Below the pieces are notes generated by a model that was not told the origin of the DNA, ran no database searches, and saw nothing but the letters and a program-made list of their open reading frames with translations. DNA of 64,000 bases, taken from CAYRES01 sp964423425 (GTDB lineage Bacteria > Actinomycetota > Thermoleophilia > RBG-16-64-13). Made by a program: the position numbers and the translations under genes. Positions 33,282 through 41,599 of this stretch are shown in pieces (position 1 is the first letter of the stretch; every line of letters begins with the position of its first letter). Where the stretch lies: assembly GCA_964423425.1 (NCBI GenBank), contig CAYRES010000006.1, positions 124,001 to 188,000 on the forward strand, given 5' to 3'.

Positions 33282-34575
33282 CGTTCCACGCGGAGGAGCC
33301 AGCGGTACGTGGTACAAGAGCTTCCGGCTCCACGCCTGGGCCCTCTACGACTTCGCCACCACACCCTTCTCAGCTCTGGTGAGCACCGTCGCCTTTCCCA
33401 CCTTCTTCAAGGAAGTCGTGGCCGGAGGAGCCCGCGAGGGCGACTTCCTGTGGGGGCTCACCAACTCCCTGGCCATGGCCATCGTGGTGCTACTCGCTCC
33501 CGGCCTCGGCGCCTACGCCGATGCGGTGGGAGCCAAACGCCGCCTCCTGCTCATTTTCACACTGTTCGCGGTGGTGGGGACCTCTCTACTGTCCCTGCTC
33601 GGATCGGGCATGGTGCCTCTCGCCATGGTGTTCTTCATCGCTGCGGCGGCCGGATACCAAGGAGGCCAAGTCTTCTACAACGCCTTCCTCCCCGAGATGA
33701 CCGGCCCACACAACCGAGGCATAGTCTCGGGATACGGCGACGCCTTGGGTTACTTCGGGGCGCTCATTGCGCTGGTCCTCGCCTGGCCCTTCTACGCACG
33801 CACGCTGGGCGACACCCTTGAAGGAGTGCAGCCGCTCTTTCTGATGGTGGCAGGCTTCATCATCCTCTTCTCTTTGCCTGCCCTGCTGTTCGTCAAAGAC
33901 CGGGGCCCGGCCACCGATGCCGCGCGCATCTCGGTCCTTGGCGGACTGTCGCGGCAACTGGAGACACTCCGGCACATGCGTCGCTACCGAAACACGTTCC
34001 GCTATCTTCTGGCTTTCCTGCTCTACACCGATGCCATCACGACCATGGCGGTCTTCGTCGCCATCTACGCGAGAGATGTGGCCAACCTCGAGGTGCAGAG
34101 TATCGTCCTCATGTTCGTCATCGCACAGATCACAGCCTCACTGGGCTCGTTCGGACTGGGAAAGCTCGCCGATTTCATCGGCGCGAAGGCAGCATTGGGC
34201 ATCATCCTCGGCATCTGGATGACAGTACTTGTGATTGGGTTGTTCGCCCGGAGTTTCGCCTGGTTCCTCGTGATCGGAGTGCTCGCCGGCATCGGCACGG
34301 GGGCGGTTGCCAGCGTGAGCCGCAGCATGATGTCGCTACTCGCTCCCAGCGACAGGCAAGGGGAGTTCTTCGGCTTCTATGCCGTGGCTGGGAGGGCTTC
34401 GGCCATCATCGGCCCGCTCGTCTTCGGCGCCATTTCCTCATTGACCGGCGACCTGCGCCTCGGACTCGGGGCGCTCATGGTACTCATCGCCCTCGCTTTC
34501 ATCATCCTCCAGGGAGTGAATGTCGAGATACCGGCGAGGAAGAACGGGCGACCGGTGGAGGGATGCGAGACATGA
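33271..34575 (+). CDS. MFS transporter, UMF1/Atg22-like family
   Basis: A 434-residue major-facilitator protein with twelve hydrophobic helices. The opening HAWALYDFATTPFSALVSTVAFP is the signature of the UMF1 family related to yeast Atg22, whose bacterial substrates are unknown. A typical loop motif occurs between helices 2 and 3 (GAYADAVGAKRR). It overlaps the preceding gene and is probably co-transcribed. Confidence 0.92.
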   Translation: MRTDVPRGGASGTWYKSFRLHAWALYDFATTPFSALVSTVAFPTFFKEVVAGGAREGDFLWGLTNSLAMAIVVLLAPGLGAYADAVGAKRRLLLIFTLFAVVGTSLLSLLGSGMVPLAMVFFIAAAAGYQGGQVFYNAFLPEMTGPHNRGIVSGYGDALGYFGALIALVLAWPFYARTLGDTLEGVQPLFLMVAGFIILFSLPALLFVKDRGPATDAARISVLGGLSRQLETLRHMRRYRNTFRYLLAFLLYTDAITTMAVFVAIYARDVANLEVQSIVLMFVIAQITASLGSFGLGKLADFIGAKAALGIILGIWMTVLVIGLFARSFAWFLVIGVLAGIGTGAVASVSRSMMSLLAPSDRQGEFFGFYAVAGRASAIIGPLVFGAISSLTGDLRLGLGALMVLIALAFIILQGVNVEIPARKNGRPVEGCET

Positions 34576-34765
34576 CACAGCCCCGGGTGGCCTCGCCAAC
34601 CCACCCATCATAGGCTTACACTCGACGTTGCCTTGGCGGCCTCCCTACGGCTTCCGCTTCACAACGTCACTGTCATAAGCCTCCGGGTGAGGCGTCCAAC
34701 CTCCCGGGACTGTATGCCTATCCTACTCGCACCCGCCTGCTTGTCAAGCGGTTTGTTCTCTCCGG
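34576..34765. other. convergent spacer between the UMF1 transporter gene and rplY
   Basis: 190 bases with no convincing gene, tRNA or perfect hairpin. A weak GGGTGGC/GCCAACCC pairing at about 34588-34605 could be part of a terminator. Confidence 0.4.
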
Positions 34766-35428
34766 TTATGCCTCTTCAGCAGGTTCCTCGCCCGCCTCGT
34801 CGGCCTCACCCACGAGTTCAGGTTCGCCTTCACCCTCAAACTCCTCGGCCTCAGGAGCAACCTCTTCTTCGATCCTCGGAGCAAGCAATGAGGCAACGGC
34901 GGTCTCAAGCTCGTCGAGTATCTCGATACCCTCGGGAATGGTGATGGCATCGAGCCTGATGTTGTCTCCGATATTGAGACCGGATACGTCGATCTCGAAT
35001 GAGCGAGGGATGCGGTCGGCAGTCGCCTTCACCCTCACCTCGCGATGCATGAACTCCATGATGCCGCCGTCTTCGAGACCGGGAGCGTCACCCACAAGCT
35101 CCACCGGCACCAGAGATTCGATCTCCTGGGTCAAGTCAATCTCGTAGAGATCGATGTGCCGCACACCCCGGCGTGTGGGATGCATCTGCAGGTCTTTGAT
35201 GACCGCGTAGGTCTTCTTGGCCCCACCGTCGCCAAAATCGAGTTCGAGTACCACGGTGTGACCCACCGCGCGCATCCTCTTGAACTCGGCCTCGCTCACC
35301 ATCACCGGCACCGCTTCCGTGCTCTTGCCGTAGACCACGCCGGGAATCTGACCCGCCGCCCGGGCGCGCCTTGCGGCACTCTTGCCCGTCTCCGTCCTCC
35401 GATGTACTTCAAGCCTTACCGTTTCCAT
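34766..35428 (-). CDS. rplY: 50S ribosomal protein L25 / general stress protein Ctc
   Basis: A 220-residue long-form L25. The N-terminal 5S-rRNA-binding domain (about 1-92, with KSAARRARAAGQIPGVVYG) is followed by the TL5/CTC beta domain (about 98-180) and an acidic Glu-rich tail, as in Ctc proteins of Gram-positive bacteria. GGAGGTCGC precedes the ATG. In many genomes it neighbours pth; here it stands alone. Confidence 0.96.
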   Translation of the reverse strand: METVRLEVHRRTETGKSAARRARAAGQIPGVVYGKSTEAVPVMVSEAEFKRMRAVGHTVVLELDFGDGGAKKTYAVIKDLQMHPTRRGVRHIDLYEIDLTQEIESLVPVELVGDAPGLEDGGIMEFMHREVRVKATADRIPRSFEIDVSGLNIGDNIRLDAITIPEGIEILDELETAVASLLAPRIEEEVAPEAEEFEGEGEPELVGEADEAGEEPAEEA

Positions 35429-35647
35429 GCGACCTCCTTCGATACTGCACGAGCTCGAAGCCCGTTATCTTCACTCCGGTACATTCCGCAGTCCCAACTG
35501 CGTATTATGGCAGGATACGGCGGTTTGGTCCGAACGCGTCATCTGTGCGGCCGCCGCACGTCACCTCTGGCGTCGACGCACGCCCTCTCTGGAGTCGCCA
35601 TCCGCCCGGGACTGGGGCGAGAGAGGGCGAAGCCGCTCACCAGTCAC

Positions 35648-36610
35648 TCACAGCCAGGAGAGGGTCCTTCCCACGAAGAACAGGTAGAAGATGACCAGGA
35701 GCCACCCCTCCCAGTGCGAGATGCGGCGGCTCAGCGTGACGAAGAAGTAGAGGAGCGTTGCCACCAGCATCATGGGCAGTCCGAAGCTGATGATGGAGTC
35801 CGGAACCACCAGCCGGCCGAACAGAGCCGACACCCCCATGACCGCCAGACAATTGAAGATGTTGGACCCCAAGATGTTCCCCACCGAGATCTCGGTCTTT
35901 CCCTTGGAGGCCGCAGCCACACTCACCACGAGTTCGGGCAGGGACGTTCCCAGAGCGACGGCGGTCACGGCAACGGTCTCCGCACCCACGTTCAGTATCT
36001 CCGACACGCGGAGCACGCCGACAACCGTGTAGCGGGCGCCCACGTACAGCCCTCCCGCGGAAGCCACGAGCATGACCCAGGTCCACGGGCTGAGCCGGCG
36101 ATCCTTCTTGCCGAGCAGGTCCCGCATCTCCCGCTCTATCTCTACATCCTCCCCCGAGCGGGCGAACGCCAGGGTATAGAGCAGGTAGACGAGAAGAGCC
36201 GCCAGACAGAGGATGCCCTCCGGCATGGTGAAGACTCCATCCCACGCCATGACGGCCATGAGCAGAGTGGAGCCGATGAGCATAGGCATGTCCACGTGGG
36301 CCAGCTCGTGAGTGATCCGGAGTTCACTGCCCACGATGGCGGCCACACCGAGCACGAGCAGGATGTTCGCGATGTTGGAACCCACCACGTTGCCGGATAC
36401 GATCTCGGGCGAGCCCACAGTCACCGCGATGACCGACGACACCAATTCGGGGAGCGAGGTGCCCAAAGCGACGATGGTCACCCCGACCACGAACGGCGGC
36501 ATTCCGAAGTGGAGGCCCACCCGCTCCGCCGCAGTGGTGAAGAGGTCGGCGGCCTTGACGAGCACGGCCATGCTTACCACGAAAACGACTATCCAGAATG
36601 CCAGTGTCAT
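35648..36610 (-). CDS. CaCA-family calcium/sodium antiporter (YrbG-like)
   Basis: A 320-residue, ten-helix exchanger with two inverted alpha repeats. The first has GTSLPELVSSVIAV followed by GNVVGSNIANI; the second has GTSLPELVVSVAAA followed by GNILGSNIFN. The paired acidic residues and asparagines of the ion site are intact. Its start is only 20 bases from the divergent GDT1-family gene, and both products move divalent cations, so joint control is plausible. The 219-base spacer towards rplY holds no gene. Confidence 0.94.
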   Translation of the reverse strand: MTLAFWIVVFVVSMAVLVKAADLFTTAAERVGLHFGMPPFVVGVTIVALGTSLPELVSSVIAVTVGSPEIVSGNVVGSNIANILLVLGVAAIVGSELRITHELAHVDMPMLIGSTLLMAVMAWDGVFTMPEGILCLAALLVYLLYTLAFARSGEDVEIEREMRDLLGKKDRRLSPWTWVMLVASAGGLYVGARYTVVGVLRVSEILNVGAETVAVTAVALGTSLPELVVSVAAASKGKTEISVGNILGSNIFNCLAVMGVSALFGRLVVPDSIISFGLPMMLVATLLYFFVTLSRRISHWEGWLLVIFYLFFVGRTLSWL

Positions 36611-36618
36611 GGTTCTGT

Positions 36619-36624
36619 TACCAT
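36619..36624 (+). promoter_or_regulatory. -10 box of a possible leaderless GDT1-family transcript
   Basis: TACCAT ends six bases before the ATG at 36631, with no ribosome site between. It lies inside the 20-base divergent gap and the first codons of the CaCA gene, so the two promoters must interleave. Confidence 0.35.
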
Positions 36625-36630
36625 GGCGGC

Positions 36631-37197
36631 ATGACCGCCCTCTTCGCCTCGTTCCTCCTCGTGGCCGTGGCCGAGATGGCCGACAAGACCCAGCTGCTTA
36701 CCCTATCACTTGCCTGCCGCTACCGGCCACGAAACGTCTTCATCGGGGTGACGCTGGCGATCATGGTGCTGAACGCGGTAGCGGTGGGCATCGGCGCGCT
36801 CCTCGGAGCTTTTCTTCCCGTACTGCCACTCAAGATCGGGGCCGGCTGTCTCTTCATCGCCTTTGGCGTCTGGACGCTCCTCGAACACGTCCAACCCACC
36901 GGGGATGAGTGTGCCACGCCCAGCAGCCGGGTGGAGATAATGGCGGCGATGGGAGCTTTTCTGCTGGCGGAGATGGGGGACAAGACCCAGCTCGCCACTC
37001 TGTCGCTGGCCGCCCGCTATGATGCATATCTCGCGGTGTGGGCAGGGGCCACACTGGGAATGGTGCTGGCCAACGCCGTCGCCGTCGGCATAGCCATGAT
37101 AGCCGGCTCCCGCCTACCCGAGGGGCTTCTCAGGAAGATATCTGCGGTGCTCTTCGTGGGTTTCGGCGTGTGGACCATCGTAGAGGCCCTGGTGTGA
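36631..37197 (+). CDS. TMEM165/GDT1-family (UPF0016) cation transporter
   Basis: A 188-residue, six-helix protein made of two repeats. Each repeat carries the E-x-G-D-K-T/S cation motif: EMADKTQ (15-21, with Ala instead of Gly) and EMGDKTQ in the second half. Family members move Mn2+ or Ca2+ in exchange for protons. The ATG at 36631 is used because the upstream extension would run into the divergent gene. Confidence 0.93.
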   Translation: MTALFASFLLVAVAEMADKTQLLTLSLACRYRPRNVFIGVTLAIMVLNAVAVGIGALLGAFLPVLPLKIGAGCLFIAFGVWTLLEHVQPTGDECATPSSRVEIMAAMGAFLLAEMGDKTQLATLSLAARYDAYLAVWAGATLGMVLANAVAVGIAMIAGSRLPEGLLRKISAVLFVGFGVWTIVEALV

Positions 37198-37234
37198 CCC
37201 CCGCCTCCATCCTCAAGCCTTCCTCGATGACCAC

Positions 37235-37729
37235 TCAGGCCTGTCGCCGCTGGCCGCGCTCCGCGGCGGCAGCGAGGGCGCTTCCCTCCAAGCGGAACGT
37301 GCTCCACTCGTCGAGCGCACCGGCCCCCTGTCGGCGGTAGAACGCCTGCGCCCTCTCGTTCCAGTCGAGCACCGCCCACTCCAGCCGGCCGCAGCCTCTC
37401 TCTGCGGCGAGGGCCGCCACCCGCTCGAAGAGCATCGTGCCCACACCCTTGCCCCTCTCCGCAGGTCGCACATAGATGTCTTCGATGAACAGACCCCTGC
37501 TCCCGAGGAACGTCGACATCGTGGGGTAGAACACCGCGTAGCCGCAGGCCGCCTCACCCTCGACCGCGACAAGCACCTCCGCGCACGGGTCCTCACCGAG
37601 CAGGCACTCGCGCAGGCCGGCCTCGCTGGCCGACACCATGGATTCCAACCGCTCGAACGCGGCCAGTTCCTTTATCATATGGAGAAGCTGAACAAGGTCG
37701 TGTTCGGTTAGCGGACGTACTGTGTACAT
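37235..37729 (-). CDS. GNAT N-acetyltransferase
   Basis: A 164-residue acetyltransferase resembling diamine acetyltransferases: YTVRPLTEHDLVQLLHMIKELAAFERLE at the N-terminus (as in spermidine/spermine acetyltransferase relatives), the acetyl-CoA loop RPAERGKGVGTMLF, and LDWNERAQAFYRRQGA. GGGAG lies eight bases before the ATG at 37729; an upstream Met at 37804 lacks such a site. It is divergent from the nuclease-like gene. Confidence 0.92.
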   Translation of the reverse strand: MYTVRPLTEHDLVQLLHMIKELAAFERLESMVSASEAGLRECLLGEDPCAEVLVAVEGEAACGYAVFYPTMSTFLGSRGLFIEDIYVRPAERGKGVGTMLFERVAALAAERGCGRLEWAVLDWNERAQAFYRRQGAGALDEWSTFRLEGSALAAAAERGQRRQA

Positions 37730-37895
37730 CTGCGGAGCTCCCGGTCGGGCCGATGTGAACAGGATCGCGCCCCTGGTGCCGTCGTCGATGGGCTCGACCG
37801 GCACGGGGCTTGGGAGAATCTACCACGCCGGCTGCGCAACGCGGTTTTCGCGCACGTTTCCGCGTACGACTCGGACACACGAGGAAAGGACGGCA

Positions 37896-38462
37896 ATGCC
37901 GCTTTTTCGACTGCAAGACGGCACGGAGCTTCTTCCCCTCGAGCGGCTGTTGCAGAACGAGGAGGATTACGCCACCACGGTATCCGAACTCGTGTGGCAG
38001 CATCCGGAAGCCTTCATGGGGTACGAGGTCCTGCCCATCGCCCTCAACCCCGACATAGGAACCGATGAGCCACCGGGCGCACTGTTTCTTGACGCAAGTG
38101 CGCATGTGGTGGTGGTCGAATTCGCACGGGAAGGCGATCGAGGGTTGCTTGCAGGCTACATCGATCACATGGCGTGGGCCGCCAACGCGAAGATCGAGGA
38201 GGTGGTCGGCCTCTATCACAGTGGCGAGGAAGGGTTCCGGACCTCATGGCGGTCCTTCTCCGGGCAGGAGCCACCCGAACGAACCGAGCGACCCCCCATC
38301 CTGGCGTTGGTCGCAGCCGATATCTACGGTCGGGATATCGCCTCGTTCAACTTCCTGCTCGAGACCAGCGTGGTGCTCCGCATGGTGAGGTCGGCCCTGT
38401 TCAAGGACCCGGCGGGCGGGTACATCCTCGGCATCGAAAGGGATGATGCAGCCGGCATCTGA
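37896..38462 (+). CDS. PD-(D/E)XK nuclease-like protein, catalytic Lys missing
   Basis: A 188-residue cytosolic protein with GAGGAAAGG before the ATG. The core FLDASAHVVVVEFAREGDRG (63-82), followed by a helix with YIDHMAWAA, resembles the restriction-endonuclease-like fold of DUF91/NucS-type proteins: an Asp strand (D66), then E75-x-A77 where ExK is expected. The Lys is replaced by Ala with Arg next to it, so it may be non-catalytic. The assignment is by pattern only. Confidence 0.6.
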   Translation: MPLFRLQDGTELLPLERLLQNEEDYATTVSELVWQHPEAFMGYEVLPIALNPDIGTDEPPGALFLDASAHVVVVEFAREGDRGLLAGYIDHMAWAANAKIEEVVGLYHSGEEGFRTSWRSFSGQEPPERTERPPILALVAADIYGRDIASFNFLLETSVVLRMVRSALFKDPAGGYILGIERDDAAGI

Positions 38463-38649
38463 GGTGGCCGGTGGCACGCTGTGGTATGGCTGAGGGTGGG
38501 GCGCGGGGCGCCAATTGGCGCTGCAGGCGTGGCGCCGGATGCCATGGTGGCGCTGCGAGTGGGGGAGGCCAGCCGCGCAGCTTGCCCCGGTGGGCACAGC
38601 AGGGTACGCTAACAGACCCGGCGCGGGATGGAGGTGAAAGCTGCGTACT
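38463..38649. repeat. spacer with repeated TGGCGC/GGCGCC motifs
   Basis: This 187-base spacer after the nuclease-like gene holds TGGCGC at 38516, 38530 and 38548 and a GGCGCCAATTGGCGC palindrome-like block near 38507-38521. No gene is seen. It is one of several repeat-bearing spacers that begin at stop codons. Confidence 0.45.
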
Positions 38650-39531
38650 ATGAGCATGTACCGCCTGATCGGTGCCGGCGTGTTTGCGGCGGCCACCGCT
38701 GTGATCGTCCTTCTGGGTGTGCTTTCCGATACCGGTGGCCGCCTACTCACCCGGCAGTTCAGTGTCCCTGTGGGGGAAGCCGGTTTCGCCGGCCTCCAAC
38801 TGCATCTCGGATCGGCGCCCACCACCATCGAGGTACTGCCCGGAGGCGACACACTGCTTGCCGCCTCTTTGACATCGCGGGATGACCCTCGCCTGCTCAT
38901 CACCGACGGGGGCTCCTCCGGGGCAGCACAGGCTCTGCGTAAGAGTCTCGTTCTCGAACAGGCACCCGAGGGCAAGATCTCACGGGAATCGGCCGCCGGA
39001 CCGGATGAACACTGGGAGATCAGCCTCTCGGACAGGATCCCTCTCGACTTGGAGATCAACGTCTCCCAAGGTTCTCTTGTCGCCGATTTGGCCGACGCGC
39101 GTCTCGCCTCCCTCGTGCTCTCCGGAGGAGGAAAGGCAGTCGAACTCACTCTGCCTGCCTCCACCGGCGACTACGGCGCCGATATCGACGTGGGCTCAGC
39201 CCGGCTCGAGATAAGGCTGTCGGGCACGGGCGAGGGGGGCGCAGACCGGATGCTGACCCTCACAGCGGCTGACGACGGTCTTCTACTCCAGGTGCCAGGC
39301 GACATCGGCCTGCGGCTCGAAGGGGAGATCGACGCCCTCGCACGACTCGACGCTCCGCCGACGCTCTCCGACGTGCCCGTCCCCGCCAACGAGTGCCCCA
39401 TCGACCAAGTTGAGCGCTACCGGGCGCAAGAGACCGCTGGCTTCAGGACCGCGGTCACCCGCATCACCGTACGGGTGGTCGAGTGGCGCACAGGAGCCTT
39501 CGTGCTCAGCGCCGCCGGCTCTCAGCCTTAG
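38650..39531 (+). CDS. membrane-anchored beta-rich (toastrack/LiaF-like) protein
   Basis: A 293-residue protein with one N-terminal membrane helix (about 7-27), followed by an extracytoplasmic domain of repeating short strands (LDLEINVSQGSLVADLADARLASLVLSGG and similar, about 120-240). This is typical of toastrack/DUF4097-like or LiaF C-terminal domains. A second Met two codons later is an equally possible start. The function is unknown; relatives often sit with envelope-stress systems, but none is adjacent. Confidence 0.65.
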   Translation: MSMYRLIGAGVFAAATAVIVLLGVLSDTGGRLLTRQFSVPVGEAGFAGLQLHLGSAPTTIEVLPGGDTLLAASLTSRDDPRLLITDGGSSGAAQALRKSLVLEQAPEGKISRESAAGPDEHWEISLSDRIPLDLEINVSQGSLVADLADARLASLVLSGGGKAVELTLPASTGDYGADIDVGSARLEIRLSGTGEGGADRMLTLTAADDGLLLQVPGDIGLRLEGEIDALARLDAPPTLSDVPVPANECPIDQVERYRAQETAGFRTAVTRITVRVVEWRTGAFVLSAAGSQP

Positions 39532-39543
39532 CCCCGATCCAGG

Positions 39544-39609
39544 GTCGCACCCCGGCCCGGCGCCGCACCACGGTCTGGCGCCACATCACAGCCGAGCGTC
39601 GCACCCCGG
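39544..39609. repeat. direct 12-base repeats in the convergent spacer
   Basis: GTCGCACCCCGG occurs identically at 39544-39555 and 39598-39609, with related GGCGCCGCACCAC and GGCGCCACATCAC blocks between. It fills the 118-base spacer between the toastrack gene stop and the fetB stop. Confidence 0.6.
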
Positions 39610-39649
39610 TCAACTCATCACCCCAGGCAGTGGCACGCTCCAGCCCCTC

Positions 39650-40432
39650 CTACCCCCGGAAGAGCAGGTGGCCGCTCTTGGAGAAGGCCCGCGCCCTCAC
39701 CAGGAAGGCAGCGGTGACGGCCGTCAGGCATCCGGCTCCGTAGATCATAGCGATGACCGTGAACTGGTAGAGCGCCGCGTAGACGGGGTCGGAACCGGCG
39801 ATCAGCATGCCCGCCATGAGACCCGGTATCCAGACGATCCCCAGGGAGGTGAGGGCGTTCAGGTGGGGGATGAGAGAGGCCCTCACGGCGGCTTGAACGT
39901 ACCCGCGCACCGTCTGCTCGGGCAAAGCCCCCAGCGACAACCCGGTCTCGATGAGCTCAACGTGGGCCTTCATGTCGGACGTGAGCCTCTCCGACGAAAG
40001 TGAGGCGGCGTTCATGCAGTTGGCCACGATCATGCTTCCCACCGGAATGAGGGAGGTGAGTCTGGTGTCGATGGCGCCCACAAGGGCCATTGCCCCGATG
40101 ACGGGAATCGCACCCGCCGAGATGGCGGCGAGACAGACCGAGAACGCTCCCGGCACACCTCGGGCAAGCCGGCGCGCGATGGCCGCCCCCGCCACAACCA
40201 TCACGAGAAGCACGGGCACAGCGACCCACGAGGGACCCTTGAAGAGGAGCACGAGCAGGAAGCCGGCGGCCACCACCTGCACCACGCCCCGAACCAGGGC
40301 CACAGAAGTGCGCCCGGCGAGCGACACAGAAGCCCGCCGTGCCACGAGTACAGCGATGAACGCCACCACCACCGCAACGCCGGCCTGGGCCAACCCCAGA
40401 AACACCGGATCAGAGATGGTACTCGTCAACAT
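39650..40432 (-). CDS. fetB: FetB-type ABC transporter permease (UPF0014/YbbM)
   Basis: A 260-residue, seven-helix permease. The conserved segments GRTSVALVRGVVQ (loop after the first helices), PVGSMIVANCMNA and the amphipathic SSERL match the YbbM/FetB family, which exports iron with FetA in E. coli. The partner ATPase gene lies immediately upstream on the same strand, 124 bases away across a repeat-bearing spacer. Confidence 0.92.
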   Translation of the reverse strand: MLTSTISDPVFLGLAQAGVAVVVAFIAVLVARRASVSLAGRTSVALVRGVVQVVAAGFLLVLLFKGPSWVAVPVLLVMVVAGAAIARRLARGVPGAFSVCLAAISAGAIPVIGAMALVGAIDTRLTSLIPVGSMIVANCMNAASLSSERLTSDMKAHVELIETGLSLGALPEQTVRGYVQAAVRASLIPHLNALTSLGIVWIPGLMAGMLIAGSDPVYAALYQFTVIAMIYGAGCLTAVTAAFLVRARAFSKSGHLLFRG

Positions 40433-40515
40433 GGCTGCACCTCCTGCCTTGTAAACGCGGCTCCATCCTCCTCCAGCCGGACCTTGGGTCGGGAGCCTTA
40501 GGGAGACCCGAGGCC

Positions 40516-40544
40516 GGGCCCTGAGCTGGACCCTGAGCCGGGCC
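40516..40544. repeat. 12-base tandem repeat after fetA
   Basis: GGGCCCTGAGCT (40516-40527) is followed by GGACCCTGAGCC (40528-40539) and a partial third copy. The surrounding sequence (40490-40556) is a degenerate continuation. It lies directly 3' of the fetA stop codon on the minus strand. Confidence 0.6.
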
Positions 40545-40556
40545 TCCGGCCGCGCC

Positions 40557-41204
40557 TTAAGCCGGCCTGCGGAATCGGCCGTTCTCGAGTGTCATTACGC
40601 GTGCGGCCAGTCGAGCCGCCTGTGCGGCATCGTGGGTCACAAGCACGCAGGCCGGTTCGAACAGGGAGACCACCTTCACCACCAAGGCCTCGACGGCCCG
40701 TGCCGCCGCCCCGTCGAGCGCCGAGGTGGGCTCATCGAGCAGAAGCACCTCCGGTTCGTTCGCCAGGGTGCGGGCGAGAGCAACCCTCTGCACCTCGCCA
40801 CCGGACAACGTGGCGACGTCACGGCCGGCAAGACCGGGAAGGCCCACCTCTGCGAGAAGCCGCTCGACCTGGGCCGTCGACATCGCCTCCCCTCGATACG
40901 ACGGACCGGCGGCGACATTGTCGCGCACCACTCCCGGAAAAAGCACAGGCCGCTGCATGACCAAGCCGACTCTGCGCCGAACTTCGTGGGCCGGAATGGT
41001 GCGATAGTCCACGCCGTCGAGATACACCGTACCTTCGCTGGGATCGTCGAGGCGATTGATGAGACGCAGCAGTGAAGACTTGCCCGAACCACTCGGACCA
41101 ACCACCGCGAGAATCTCTCCGGCGGCGACCTCGGCATTCACTCCTGCCACAATCGAATGGCCGGCCACCGAGCGACCCAGGTTGTCAAGGGTGAGACGCG
41201 GCAC
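40557..41204 (-). CDS. fetA: FetA-type ABC transporter ATP-binding protein (YbbL)
   Basis: A 215-residue ATPase with Walker A GPSGSGKSS, signature LSGGEVQR, Walker B LLLDEPTSALDG and the switch His in VTHDAAQ. It pairs with FetB. The start is read as GTG at 41204, where homology begins (VPRLTLDNLGRSV); the Gly/Pro-rich frame upstream to 41471 looks non-coding. Confidence 0.92.
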   Translation of the reverse strand: MPRLTLDNLGRSVAGHSIVAGVNAEVAAGEILAVVGPSGSGKSSLLRLINRLDDPSEGTVYLDGVDYRTIPAHEVRRRVGLVMQRPVLFPGVVRDNVAAGPSYRGEAMSTAQVERLLAEVGLPGLAGRDVATLSGGEVQRVALARTLANEPEVLLLDEPTSALDGAAARAVEALVVKVVSLFEPACVLVTHDAAQAARLAARVMTLENGRFRRPA

Positions 41205-41247
41205 AGCGTGATGGGCTCCCTCGTCGGTACGGCCCTCGTACGGCCCT

Positions 41248-41505
41248 CTACCGTCGGCACCGCCGGGTACGCTGCCCCCGGGTGGGTGCTCGTGAGTCAA
41301 GGGGGGCGGCCCGCCGCCGGCAGGCGGCGGGCCGCCCCCGCACTTCCAGAGGGCCCACTCGCGCCAAAGAACCGTCGCCCCTGCAGCAGCCCATGCCGCC
41401 CCACCACTCACGGCAGTATTCCTTGGCGCGATCGAAACCGATTGTGCGCTCGAAAACGATACCGAGCGCAAAGAAGAAGCCGTAGACGAGCAGCTTCCCG
41501 AACAT
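41248..41505 (-). CDS. small membrane protein of unknown function
   Basis: 85 residues from the ATG at 41505, with GGGGGTGG just upstream. The first 45 residues look genuine: MFGKLLVYGFFFALGIVF is a membrane helix, and FDRAKEYCREWWGGMGCC follows. The rest is Arg/Ala/Pro-rich and is encoded across a 17-bp hairpin that looks like a terminator. The original stop may have been lost by mutation or frameshift. I do not recognise the family. Confidence 0.5.
   Translation of the reverse strand: MFGKLLVYGFFFALGIVFERTIGFDRAKEYCREWWGGMGCCRGDGSLARVGPLEVRGRPAACRRRAAPLDSRAPTRGQRTRRCRR
41302..41339 (-). terminator. 17-bp GC-rich hairpin, probable terminator
   Basis: A perfect 17-bp inverted repeat (41302-41318 with 41323-41339) has a 4-base loop GGCA. 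It is placed between fetA and the small membrane-protein gene, but inside the open frame of the latter. No T-run follows. Confidence 0.6.
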
Positions 41506-41599
41506 CACCACCCCCAATTCACGGGTTTCCGACTTATAAGAGTCTGGCCCACACGCACGCACGCGTCAAGGTACCCACCCCACTGTGCGGTCAACTCTT

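Noticed and set aside
35045..36634. Long plus-strand open frame opposite rplY and the antiporter gene
   Set aside because: Its product is a His/Gly/Arg-rich antisense shadow without domain features, and both minus-strand genes are clear.
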